Positions 44,055 through 53,780 are shown, counted from the first letter of the stretch. The stretch: DNA of 64,000 bases from Cherax quadricarinatus (GCF_038502225.1 NC_091298.1:39420120-39484119), one strand, 5' to 3'. Program-made: numbers and translations. Notes: generated by a model not told the origin, from the sequence alone.

Positions 44055-44240
44055 TAAACATGTCTGTCTGTCTGTCTAGCTGTGTCTGTTCATCTGTCTT
44101 TCTGTTTGCCTGTGTGTGCCTGTCTTTCTGTCTGCCTCAGTGTGTCTGTCTTTCTGCCTTTCTTTGTGTGTCTGTCATTCTGTCTGTTTGTGTGTGTGTG
44201 TGTGTGTGTGTGTCTTTCTGTCTGCTTGTCTCTCTTGTCT
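44055..44240. repeat. (CTGT)n / (TG)n microsatellite in P2
   Basis: Degenerate CTGT/CTTTCTGT repeats with a pure (TG)n stretch near 44,190-44,213. A matching tract in P6 abuts the assembly gap at 50,706. Confidence 0.85.
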
Positions 44241-44439
44241 CAGAGAGTTGCTCATGATCGACTGGTATTACACACGATCATATATGATTCCTGAACAAGT
44301 GAAAATGCGTATTACTTGCCAGTTGCCAGTCATGCTTATTATGCATTATAACTACAAGCACAGTACAGCACTTTGCCTGGATTTTTTGGGTTATCCTAGG
44401 TAATTTACACTATGTATAATTGTATTTATGTATGTGTAC

Positions 44440-44570
44440 CTGTGAGATAGAGACAGATAGACAGAGATAGAGATAAAAAGAGATAGAGAAAGAGATAGAA
44501 ATAGAGACAGAAAGAGACAGAGAAAGAGACAGAGACAGAGATATATACAGACATACTGAGAAAGAGACAG
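44440..44570. repeat. (GAGATA)n/(GACAGA)n microsatellite in P2
   Basis: Purine-rich tract following TGTGTACCTGTGAGATAGAG. The adjoining segment also occurs inverted in the piggyBac-type element near 22,600-22,740. Confidence 0.85.
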
Positions 44571-45742
44571 CCAATCAGTCAGCCGCTGACCAGCTGGCCT
44601 GCCAAACACGTATTACACGTTCCAAAATTGTTTCTTTTTACTTAGATGACACTACTAGTGGTACCAAAATTGAAACGGTGCTGCACAAATGTTGCACATG
44701 GGATATTATCGAGGGTTTTGATATTTCTGCAACAACTTATGGACACATCCACCTCAAAGCCACTAAACTCAGGGTCAACATCACTTTCCTCTTAACAGGG
44801 GAGTGTTAATATGGCATGACATCAGTGAATCCTTGGTGTTTGCCGCGCTGTTTGCTCTAGCTGGCGCTCAATTGAACTGGTGCTCCCAGAAGGTACTAAG
44901 TGGTTGCAGATTTTTTTAACGTTGCGCACACTGAGTGTTAAGAACATAAGAACATAAGAACCCATAAGACCAGGCATCTCAGGCCAATCGTGCCAAATTT
45001 GGAGGCAGGAAAAAAAAGTAGTAGATCTACGATTGGACAATTAATGGACTAAACTGTCCAAACATAGATCTACGTTGTTACATCTAGCACTCCAAATATA
45101 GATCAATGTTTTATTTTTCCTGACTCCAAATTTGGCATGATTAGCCCAAGATGCCTGGTCAGTACAGAATGGGTCTTAACAAGTGGTGTGGGCAGTATTC
45201 AAAAAAATCATGGACCACTTAGTACCTTATGTACTAGGATAAGTCTGCCCAAAATGCCCTGGCATGATAACGGCTTTCTTTGTACTTAACAAATCAAAAC
45301 TGTAAATACACATTGTAACCTTGCAAAGAAACACAATCGTTATCTTTATCTATGTAGGAGCACCAGTTCAACTGAGCACCAGCAACAGCAAATAGAATGG
45401 CAGACACCAGGGATTCACTGATGCCATGTCATATTAACACTCCCTTTTTAAGAGGAAAGTAATGTTGACCCAGAGTTTAGTGGCTCTGAGATAGATGTGG
45501 CTACAAGTGGTCGAGGAAATATCAAAATCCTCGATAATAACCCATGTGCAACATTTGTGCCACATCTTTTCAATTTTGATACCATTGGCAGTGTCATCAT
45601 GCAAGAATGTCCTATAACCTATGCCCAAAGTAGAGAAACGATTCTGGAGCATGTGTAATACGTGTTCGGCAGGCCGGCTGGGTGGCCACGTGGGTGGTCG
45701 GCTGGCTGACTGGCTGGCTGATTGACTTTGGCTGTCTCTACA
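44558..45742. repeat. Large imperfect palindrome of two piggyBac relics, head to head
   Basis: The two arms meet near 45,046 (GTAGATCTACG/ATTGGACAATTAATGGACTAAACTG/...). Each arm carries, mirrored, GTAGATCTAC, CCAAATTTGG(C/A), a GCACCAGTTCAA segment, a CATGACATATTAACACTCC segment, and a short transposase-like stretch. On the plus strand the right arm reads NVDPEFSGSEIDVATSG and PCATFVPHLFNFDTIGSVI; the left arm reads DVDPEFSGFEVDVSIS on the minus strand. Arms are roughly 80-85 percent alike by eye. Neither stretch is a usable gene. Confidence 0.75.
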
Positions 45743-45879
45743 TTAAAACACATTATAAAAATACCTTGATCAGTACGGTATTTTTTAGTTTTGTATTAAC
45801 TGTATTATGAAAGGTATTACTGTACATGGGTGAAAGGAAGGGCAAAATTATTCTCGGAGCTAATAAGCATGTTTTCCAA

Positions 45880-46020
45880 CTAGCTTGTAGTTAATTTTAA
45901 GTTTGCCCGAAATGCTCTGCATAAAAGGGGCTTTTGGAATGTACACTTGACTATTATATTCCTTTGTACAACCATGTATCATGTCAAAATAAATTTATTA
46001 TTATTATTATTATTATATGT
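45880..46020 (+). mobile_element. LINE 3'-end fragment with (ATT)n tail
   Basis: Contains AAGTTTGCCCGAAATGCTCT, GGGGCTTTTGGAATGTA, ATCATGTCAAAATAAA, then (TTA)n. The same 3'-end motif closes the LINE at 56,222-61,402 (minus strand, near 56,290) and is seen decayed near 45,240. So this is a short 3' fragment of that LINE superfamily. Confidence 0.6.
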
Positions 46021-46177
46021 CATTGGACATACTGTGGCTCATTGTGGAAACTGACTTCCAGCCTCGTGAGCCATGTTCCTCTACATTATGTTTAATCCAA
46101 GTTAACCCAAGATGACCCACTGGAAAATATTTCCCTCTTTTTTTATGGTTATTAATTTAATACTTTTCTTTCATTAA

Positions 46178-47237
46178 TCCTTTGAGGGTCCATCCCATAG
46201 TTCTATGGCTTTGAAGCCTGGGTCTATGCCATAGTTCTACACAATGAGCTCAACTTGCTCAGATAAGCTGTGAGCAGAAAATTTGGGCTAAATATGAGAG
46301 ACTGGATCATGTGGTAAGTGTGCATCATATAAAAGAAATCCTGCAGCACACAGTGCATAAGAAAAAATTGCAACCATGTTTTTGGATTAAAACAGCAACT
46401 GCAGTGTATTTTTGTATGTTTTTTTTTACGATTTTATTTGTGGTTTCTTGGCCCCATTTGATAGAAGGAAGATATATTACATAAACAGATATGATTTTGA
46501 CTGGTTTAAGTACTGAACATATCTTGAAATTGAGCTCAAAGTAGCGGAATATATATATTCTGCTACTTTGAGCCTGAATACGTAATTAATAAACAGAGGA
46601 AGTGTTGTAAAGTAAAAGGACACAAGTGCAACTAATGTGACATTTATTGTGGCAACGTTTCGCTCTCCAGGAGCTTTATCAAGCCTTGACAAAGCTCCTG
46701 GAGAGCGAAACGTTGCCACAATAAATGTCACATTAGTTGCACTTGTGTCCTTTTGCTTTACATATTGTCGGTAATTCTACCAACTTTATTACAGAGGAAG
46801 TGTTATTTTAGTGCCAGGAATGCCTGCATTGTTTATTCTGGACCCTCTTTAGAAATTGGAATATTTTGAACTTTGTGTGCAATTTCTGATCGCTTTATTG
46901 GGTGGTTGACATAGTTGACTGAGCAGTTTCTTGTGCTCAGTTCATAAAAAGGAAGTGACACTAGTGAAATAGCTAAGAATTTGTTCAACTGGAACAATGT
47001 AATTGGTCTAAAATATTAGTCAAAGTGGGCAAAATCGCCGATGCATAAATATCAAGGCAGTAAAATTCGCGATAGTATAATTTGGTAAATTTTCCATCAT
47101 ATTTCATACTTTTTTGCTTTATTACCTTCAGAAAAAGATTCTCGTCCATTTCTTAAGAAAAAATGACAAAATTTTTTTTTGAAAATTCTTGGACCCTGTG
47201 GACAAGGCGTAGAATTACAGCTGGGACCCTCAAAGGG
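46178..47237 (+). mobile_element. Non-autonomous piggyBac-type element P4
   Basis: Flanked by TTAA (46,174-46,177 and 47,238-47,241), with ends TCCTTTGAGGGTCC and GGACCCTCAAAGGG. 1,060 bp including an inserted mini-PLE. Ends resemble those of P1 (CCTTTCAGGGTCC). No transposase reading frame. It sits 560 bp downstream of the VMA21 stop. Confidence 0.9.
46607..46790 (+). mobile_element. PLE-5: 184-bp palindromic Penelope-like insertion
   Basis: Flanked by the 14-bp duplication ACAGAGGAAGTGTT (46,593-46,606 and 46,791-46,804). The left arm (GTAAAGTAAAAGGACACAAG) is the reverse complement of the right arm, meeting at TATCAAGCC/TTGACAAAGC. The right side keeps the same 29-nt tail as PLE-1 (TATTGTCGGTAATTCTACC...). 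It is therefore the terminal ~110 bp of the PLE-1 family folded back, with no coding part. Confidence 0.93.
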
Positions 47238-47799
47238 TTAAAAATCACTATTGTAGTTAAGCAAACTATTTTCTCAGGAATACATTTTCATGTTTCTGAG
47301 AACTGTGTTTCAAAGTTATAATAAACTCACAAGTGCACCACATAATGGAAAAGGTTGAAAAACTAATGCAATTAATTTCACTGTAATTCCGAGAGTTATC
47401 AACTGTCAACTCTACCTATACACACATTAAGGAAAGAAAAATCATTAATTTGTTTATCACCTTAATTGAATACTGTACAAAAAAAACTTAATATATATAC
47501 AACTGGTGGAATGCATAGTAATGGAATGGATTTTGCAATTTCACCCTGCGTCTTTTAAAATGTCAGCCCACAACAAAAATATTATGTATAAGAAGCTTGA
47601 GCAAGTATATTAACATACATATACTGTAAGTTATTGGCTTTGCCATGTTGAAGGTCAACATTAGCTTATTTACAATTAAATTTATAACGTTTGATGTGAT
47701 TGTTATTTCACAAGAGTCATTACAATAATTTATATTTACCACTTGTACTTTAAAACAACTGAAAAGACTAACAAAGATGGGAGACATTAGTGTGGAAGT

Positions 47800-48132
47800 T
47801 TATTCTTTCTTTAATGCTGCTTTGACTTTTTGGGCAATTTGTTCTTCTTTAAATGCTTGATACACATAGGAAAAGATGATAATTTGCACCATAACCACTG
47901 CACATAATGCTCCATAAATAAAATTCATTGGGTGTTCAACACCAAATTCCTTTTCCAAAAAGTCTTTGCTTGTATAATATGCCACAAAGGGAAGTGTAAA
48001 CATAGCAACACTGTGGACCAAGAGTTTGAGGAGGACCTGGCCTTGACTTGGAAGTTTAACAACTTGGACACTTGAAGGTGGCTGGTGCTGGGCTTGTACG
48101 GAGTCTTCTGATACTCTCACAACACCTGCCAT
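47800..48132 (-). CDS. VMA21: VMA21-like V-ATPase assembly factor
   Basis: 110 codons, ATG at 48,132 (MAGVVRVSEDSVQ) to TAA at 47,800. A polar N-terminus of ~35 residues is followed by two hydrophobic segments: residues ~37-58 (VLLKLLVHSVAMFTLPFVAY) and ~73-95 (MNFIYGALCAVVMVQIIIFS). They are separated by a short loop starting YTSKDFLEKEFGV, and a Lys-rich tail ends in AALKKE. Two-helix topology, size and the LPFVAYYTSK segment match VMA21, the ER membrane chaperone that assembles the V0 sector of the vacuolar H+-ATPase. The tail is dilysine-like, offset by one from strict KKXX. The CDS has no stops or frameshifts and is free of repeats. A possible 3' splice site (TTTATTTCCCAG/G, exon starting about 48,184) lies ~50 bp upstream, suggesting a 5' UTR intron. 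A processed retrocopy is the alternative, but I see no poly(A) tract or flanking duplication. Confidence 0.85.
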   Translation of the reverse strand: MAGVVRVSEDSVQAQHQPPSSVQVVKLPSQGQVLLKLLVHSVAMFTLPFVAYYTSKDFLEKEFGVEHPMNFIYGALCAVVMVQIIIFSYVYQAFKEEQIAQKVKAALKKE

Positions 48133-48894
48133 TGTCCCTCCACACCAAATACTTATTAAGCTGGATGGTTTCTCAAGGTATAACCTGGGAAATAAACATA
48201 ATTTTAAGAGAAAATGTGAATGTTTAACATTCAGAACATGCTATAACAAATTCATATCAACCCTTTCAGTGTGAAGACCCCTGATTCTTAACCCTTAAAC
48301 TCTCCAAACGTAGGTCTACATTTTCACTGCCAGCACTCCAAATATTTAAAAAAAAAATAATTTATTTTTAAATTAAAGAGGGCAATTTTCTGTGTATTAT
48401 AAGACAAAGAAAAAATTTTAGGACCAGTACTAACCGAGATATAAGATCACGAAGTTGGCACAGAATGCTCACCTGACGGCAACATCGAGTCCTGCCGCTT
48501 GCAGAAATGTTGCCGATATACCTTTTTTCTTGTTTTTATTTTAATTTATATAATTTTATGTTCTGATAATTACAAGTTATAATAGGTCTTGTGATTTCAT
48601 AGCCAATCTTTGTTCTGACACTAATATTAGGTACAGCAGACCATTATTTAGCACGGTAGTTACATTCCTGAAAATGCCATGTTGGGTAAAATCGTGTTAA
48701 ATGAACTGAAGAACTTAGGGGAAAAATAGGGTTACATTCCTGGGAGCCTCCAAAAAGCCAAACAACTTTTTTTTTAGGTCTCCACATCTTACAAAAATAA
48801 AAGTGAATATGTAGTTGTAGTTCATTGTTGTGATGTATTATGTTGTTTTTACTGCTTAAGACTACAAATGTAACAGAAATAATAGTATTTCTTA

Positions 48895-49107
48895 CCTTAA
48901 ATGGTCCAAACGTATATATACGTTTTTTCAACATTTGAAAGTATGTAAAAAAATGTAGATCTTCTTTCTTGTTTTACATTTGAAAATGTGTAAAAAAAAC
49001 TTTTATCTACTTTTTTTTGTTATATTTGAAAATATGTAAAAAAAAACGTAGATCTACTTTTGGAGCACTACGAATTTGAATGTCGATCTGTTTGGACCGT
49101 TTAAGGG
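48895..49107 (+). mobile_element. Short piggyBac-like MITE P7
   Basis: About 210 bp. The right end TTTGGACCGTTTAAGGG lies before TTAA (49,108-49,111). The left end reads CCTTAAATGGTCCAAACG after TTAC, which looks like a mutated TTAA. The interior has three short repeats of ACATTTGAAAATGTGTAAAA type and GTAGATCTAC, as in P2. Confidence 0.55.
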
Positions 49108-49240
49108 TTAAATCATGGGTGCTGGTGTTTGTGGATGATTGTGAAGAGAGTGTAGAGTTATGCTGTGGCCCTACTGGGCTGAGGTGGATGGTAGAGGTTC
49201 TGGTACTGAAGTTGATGGTTGTATGAGAGTGTCTAACTTT

Positions 49241-49810
49241 AAGTCATTCAGTCAAGTCATTCAGTAAGTAAGTCAGTCAGTCAGTCAGTCAGTCAAGTCA
49301 CTCAGTAAGTCAGTCAAGTCATTAAGTCCATGAAGTCATTCAATAAGTCAAGTCACTCAGTAAGTCAGTCAAGTCACTCAGTAAGTCACTTAAGTCATTC
49401 AGTAAGTCCATCAAATCACTCACTGAGAGACTTGACTGACTTACGGAGTGACTTGACTGACTTAGTGAATGACTTGACTGGCTTACTGGATGACATGACT
49501 GACTTACTGAGTGACTTGACTGACTTACCAAGTCAGTCAAGTCATTCAATAAGTTAGTCAAGTCATTCAGTAAGTCAGTCAAGTCACTCAGTAAGTCAGT
49601 CAAGTCAGTCAGCCAAGTCACTCGTAAGTCATTCAATCATTCAGTCAAGTCACTCAAGTCACTCAACAAGTCACTCAAGTCACTTAGTAAATCAGTCAGT
49701 CAGTCATTCAGTAAGTCAGTCATTCACTAAGTCAGTCATTCACTAAGTCAGTCATTCACTAAGTCAGTCATTCACTAAGTCAGTCATTCAGTAAATCAGT
49801 CATTCAGTCA
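49241..49810. repeat. AGTC-type minisatellite with an inverted middle block
   Basis: Repeats of AAGTCACTCAGTAAGTCAGTC type for about 570 bp. From about 49,424 to 49,527 the unit is in reverse orientation (GACTTGACTGACTTACTGAG), then reverts. Ser/His/Gln or Asp/Leu/Thr frames here are translated repeat only. Confidence 0.9.
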
Positions 49811-50705
49811 GTAGCACAAACTCATGTTTACCTCTTTTTCTGTGTACAAAGTAACACTTCATTACGATTACAGGTTATCTCTTGTCTAATATCTTTGTTT
49901 CTTTGCTAATTCTAAGACTTAAGTGCTTATACCTCTTCCAGCCACTTTCAGCAACACTGTTATGGCTACTGGGTGTCATGATTGCTTGGCAGATACAAGA
50001 TACAGTAATTAAAATATAACACAATTCACAAACATAGCTGCCTTGTAGCAGAGAGAGACTGACGGTGTATGAATTACGAACGCTAGGATGGTGGAGTGAT
50101 GCTGGAGAGTGGCAGGGGATAGTGGAAGGGCTCTCCAGATGCTCCACAACAAGGCAGCCGCTGGAGCAAATGAGTTTTTTTTTTCTTTCCCACAAACTGA
50201 ACCGTGTTAAATTAATTATACGATGTGTTACATAAAATTGTGCCACAGTTCTTCAATCGTGCAATACCCAAATCGTGTCAAATAAACTTGTGCAAATGAC
50301 GGTCTACTGTATTGAAGTAGTACTCAAATAGTCACAATCACACCAGCAAGTGTACATTTTCACTTGTCTTGGTCATTTACTATTGTCTAGAAATATATAC
50401 AATGTTTACAGGTCTTAGCAATGTTTTAGACATGCTGGAGTATATATGAAAATTCTTGAAGCATAGTGTTTATGACTAAATGTTGCTAAACTGCTGACTG
50501 GGTAAACAGTGGAGTGACACGATGATAATACACTGCTGCAGGGAACCCTGGCTTTGTGTGTTTTCACTGTTACACACAAACATGTATGTCTGTCTGTCTG
50601 TCTGGCTCTCCTTATCTTTCTGTCTGTGTGTATTTCTTTCTGTCTGCCTGTGTGTCTCTTTCTGTCTGCCTGTATGTCTGTCTGTAAGTCTCTGTCTTTC
50701 TGCCT

Positions 50706-50805
50706 NNNNNNNNNNNNNNNNNNNNNNNNNNNNNNNNNNNNNNNNNNNNNNNNNNNNNNNNNNNNNNNNNNNNNNNNNNNNNNNNNNNNNNNNNNNNNNN
50801 NNNNN
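50706..50805. other. Assembly gap (100 N)
   Basis: Exactly 100 N following a (CTGT)n tract. The round length suggests a placeholder of unknown true size. Confidence 0.98.
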
Positions 50806-51599
50806 CACACATGCAAAATGCAGCTGGCCCGGGTTGTTTCAATACAGCTATGAATGAAATTCTTGCCCTTACCAATCTGCCATCATTCAACTTCCCAGCT
50901 AGTCCTGCTTCAGCTGATGTTTTGAAGATCATTCCAAAAACACGTCAGCTTCAAGGCACCAGATGACTTGCAAGATATGATTTCTGCAGAAGCCTCCTCC
51001 TCCAGCCACCACCACTGCCAGGAACCAGAGCCCTCACTGCCTCACGTGCCTCCATCTCCCTCCACCAATGAGAAACCGCCTTCAAGGCCAGCCACCACAT
51101 CTGTCAAGACACGAGCAGCGTCCTCATCCTCAATCACCACTAAAACTGTCTCAACAATGACTTCGCCTGCCTCAGACTCTGATGATGACAGCCTCGAAAT
51201 ACCTGGATTCACTTTCTACACAATTCATCAGTGTCCTACAACGTTGATTCCCCAGATGTTGATCCACCTCCTCCAGAATTGACATGCTAAATTCACCTGT
51301 ACTGGACCACATCCCTGCAGCCTTGCCGAAGTGCTCATTATCCTTACTGCTCCTGGGGTAAACCCCAACAGCAAGTTTGACTTCATCCATCTACCAAAAA
51401 CGAAGTTCTTGTCTCTGTGTTCTGGGACACCAGTTTAATAAGCCTCCCACCGACCATCAACTATACACCTCATCCTGCTGGCTGCCTTCTGACCTTCCCA
51501 GCTCCTGCCGCCACCTCTGTCATCCCCTCCGTGGAAAATAATTTCCCCAAATTATACTGTATATTTTTTTATAATGTAAATATACCTGATTAATACATT
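50806..51599. other. Unassigned sequence after the gap
   Basis: It contains a Ser/Pro-rich frame at 50,968-51,282 (ISAEASSSSHHHCQEPEPSL, ending at a stop). Just before it, another frame reads FNTAMNEILALTNLPSFNFP, which looks like a retroelement fragment. I do not recognise either; there is no other evidence for a gene. Confidence 0.35.
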
Positions 51600-52160
51600 A
51601 ATATTGCTCTAAAGTGTATTTTAAAGAAGAGAACCGACAGGGAAGCTCTGTGCCTGCACTGATGAGCATGAGAGACACCATTGTTTTGAATATGGTGAAG
51701 GGATGCTAATGAAATGTGCATAAATTTTCGTCACACTAGGGGTTATATTGGGCTTAAAACCTCTCAAATAGGAGCCGAAATTGTTGGATTTGCAGTCCTG
51801 CATAACATGAGCATTAAGCAGATGGACAGGACAGCTTCGGAACTCCAGCTAAGTCGATGTTTATTTATGTTGGAATTCTGGCCAGTATTTTCTTCATATT
51901 TAGGCAGGGGTTTGTGTATGGTACACCAAGTAATCTCCAGACAAATTGGTGAGTGCTATGATTATAAATTCCCCTTCCATTACATAAATGTGTATATGTA
52001 ATCATTTATTATAATATACAGTCCACATATTTATATTAATGTTACCAGAATTTCTGGTGATGTATATTTTATTTGAAATTAATATAGGTCTGGAGTGACT
52101 TGTGGATATGACAGTAGTAGGTATCGTAGGAGGACATTTTTGCAACCTAGGTGTCCTAAA
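51600..52160 (+). repeat. BEL/Pao 5' LTR and leader
   Basis: Matches, in reverse, 5,060-5,569. Shared blocks include CACCATTGTTTTGAATATGG (variant), CTCTCAAATAGGAG, GAAATTGTTGGAT, GACAGGACAGCTTCGGAACT (variant) and GTGGATATGACAGTAGTAGG. Exact LTR limits and the primer-binding site cannot be set, because the 3' LTR lies beyond the window. Confidence 0.7.
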
Positions 52161-52429
52161 ATTTCTACTTGTCTCTGTAACCTTGATAAAGAATAATTAT
52201 CTTTGTTACTTTTAAAAATTTACTGGTATGTATCTAATGAGATTCATCCAAGTAAATTTAATTTTCCACAATAGTTGCCCGTTGGTTCTTGATCGAACTG
52301 GATGTAATTAGTGAAGTCATTAATTAGTGAATTAATTAATTAATAACTATATGTGAAATGACAGAAGGAGGTGGATGTTAGGTCCACAAATTTACTTTAT
52401 GTGTAGTGGATTTTAATTATTACAATACT

Positions 52430-52577
52430 AAATTTGCTAAGCCAAAGCCTGGCAAGGATTTATATTAGTGTATTTGTTTAATATTAATTTTGCTAAGCCA
52501 AGTCTGGCAAAGATTTATATTAGTGTATTTGTATAACATTAATTTTGCTAAGCCAAGTCTGGCTAAGATTTATATTA
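52430..52577 (+). repeat. Tandem repeat in the BEL leader (three ~57-bp units)
   Basis: Unit built around TTTGCTAAGCCAAGTCTGGC and AGATTTATATTAGTGTATTT, repeated three times with small changes. A decayed relative (TGCTAAGTTCAAGT, TGCTAAGCTCAAGT) continues after the RTE insertion at 53,810-53,900. Confidence 0.8.
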
Positions 52578-53780
52578 ATGTATGAAAGAGGGAAATTATT
52601 TCCCAGTAAAAGTAGGCCTTAGACAAGGATGTGTGATGTCACCGTGGTTGTTTAATATATTTATAGATGGGGTTGTAAGAGAAGTAAATGCGAGGGTCTT
52701 GGCAAGAGGCGTGGAGTTAAAAGATAAAGAATCACACATAAAGTGGGAGTTGTCACAGTTGCTCTTTGCTGATGACACTGTGCTCTTGGGAGATTCTGAA
52801 GAGAAGTTGCAGAGATTGGTGGATGAATTTGGTAGGGTATGCAAAAGAAGAAAATTTCAAGTGAATACAGGAAAGAGTAAGGTTATGAGGATAACAAAAA
52901 GATTAGGTGATGAAAGATTGGATATCAGATTGGAGGGAGAGAGTATGGAGGAGGTGAATGTATTCAGATATTTGGGAGTGGACGTGTCAGCGGATGGGTC
53001 TATGAAAGATGAGGTGAATCATAGAATTGATGAGGGGAAAAGGGTGAGTGGTGCACTTAGGAGTCTGTGGAGACAAAGAACTTTGTCCTTGGAGGCAAAG
53101 AGGGAATGTATGAGAATATAGTTTTACCAATGCTCTCATATGGGTGTGAAGCATGGGTGATGAATGTTGCAGCGAGGAGAAGGCTGGAGACAGTGGAGAT
53201 GTCATGTCTGATGGCAATTTTTGGTGTGAATATAATGCAGAGAATTCGTAGTTTGGAAGTTAGGAGGAGGTGCGGGATTACGAAAACTGTTGTCCAGAGG
53301 GCTGAGGAAGGGTTGTTGAGGTGGTTCGGACATGTAGAGAGAATGGAGCGAAACAGAATGACTTCAAGAGTGTATCAGTCTGTAGTGGAAGGAAGGCGGG
53401 GTAGGGGTCGGCCTAGGAAAGGTTGGAGGGAGGGGGTAAAGGAGGTTTTGTGTGCGAGGGGCTTGGACTTCCAGCAGGCATGCGTGAGCGTGTTTGATAG
53501 GAGTGAATGGAGACAAATGGTTTTTAATACTTGACGTGCTGTTGGAGTGTGAGCAAAGTAACATTTATGAAGGGGTTCAGGGAAACCGGCAGGCTGGAGA
53601 TGGGAAGTACAGTGCCTGCACTCTGAAGGAAGGGTGTTAATGTTGCAGTTTAAAAACTGTAGTGTAAAGCACCCTTCTGGCAAGACAGTGATGGAGTGAA
53701 TGATGGTGAAAGTTTTTCTTTTTTGGGCCATCCTGCCTTGGTGGGAATCGGCCAGTGTGATAATAATAATAATAATTAAA
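52578..53780 (+). pseudogene. RTE-type LINE copy R3, 5'-truncated, inserted in the BEL leader
   Basis: Flanked by ATTTATATTA (52,568-52,577 and 53,781-53,790). It starts in the RT at KEGNYFPVKVGLRQGCVMSP and keeps FNIFIDGVVREVNARVLARG and LLFADDTVLLGDSEEKLQRL. A frameshift near 53,100 breaks the EAKRGMYESIVLP region, and the other frame resumes to the normal end (EWRQMVFNT, stop 53,534). The 3' UTR ends CCTTGGTGGGAATCGGCCAG, TGTGA, (TAA)n. It is very similar to R4 and dead by truncation. Confidence 0.9.

Larger units (their letters stand above)
37238..45048 (+). mobile_element. piggyBac-like non-autonomous element P2 (outer shell of a nest)
   Basis: Left end at 37,238 after TTAA (37,234-37,237): CCCATTAACTGTCCAAATGT then AGATCTAC. 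Right end near 45,048: GTAGATCTACGATTGGACAA then TTAATGGA, followed by CTAA, a TTAA with one change. The body is cut at about 37,512/43,711 by an RTE-derived short element. The two outer parts match, in order, 48,292-48,633 and 50,312-50,700 of element P6. The interior includes (CTGT)n and (GAGATA)n tracts. No transposase of its own is visible. Confidence 0.75.
48634..50309. mobile_element. TA-flanked DNA element M1 inside P6
   Basis: TA at both sides (48,632-48,633 and 50,310-50,311). Ends CAGCAGACCATTATTTAGCAC and, inverted, CAGTAGACCGTCATTTGCAC. Removing it rejoins the P6 sequence (ATTAGGTA then TTGAAGTAGTACTCAAATAG) as in P2 (ATTAGGTGCTGAAATAGTAATC). TA duplication and CAGT-type ends suggest the Tc1/mariner group. 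No transposase is seen. It contains P7 and the minisatellite. Confidence 0.7.
48292..50705 (+). mobile_element. piggyBac-like non-autonomous element P6, split by a TA-flanked element
   Basis: Left end after TTAA (48,288-48,291): CCCTTAAACTCTCCAAACGT then AGGTCTAC. Parts 48,292-48,633 and 50,312-50,705 are collinear with P2 (37,238-37,512 and 43,711-44,110). The same family contains ACCGAGATATA, CGGCAACAT, ATAGCCAATCTTTGTTCTGA and TGTTTTAGACA. The right end is lost at the assembly gap. It begins 156 bp upstream of the VMA21 start codon. Confidence 0.75.

Noticed and set aside
44935..44975. Independent CR1 insertion (AAGAACATAAGAACATAAGA)
   Set aside because: Only two to three octamers resembling the CR1 tail, no adjoining CR1 sequence; could be chance or a minimal tail relic.
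47800..48132. VMA21 as a dead processed pseudogene
   Set aside because: No stop, frameshift, poly(A) tract or flanking duplication seen; a splice acceptor-like site lies upstream. Retrocopy origin is not excluded.
49241..49810. CRISPR-like repeated sequence and two ~75-98-codon frames
   Set aside because: Units are contiguous minisatellite repeats without unique spacers, and the organism is eukaryotic.
50968..51282. Ser/Pro-rich 104-codon protein
   Set aside because: Compositionally biased, no recognisable domain, adjacent to an assembly gap; kept only as unassigned sequence.
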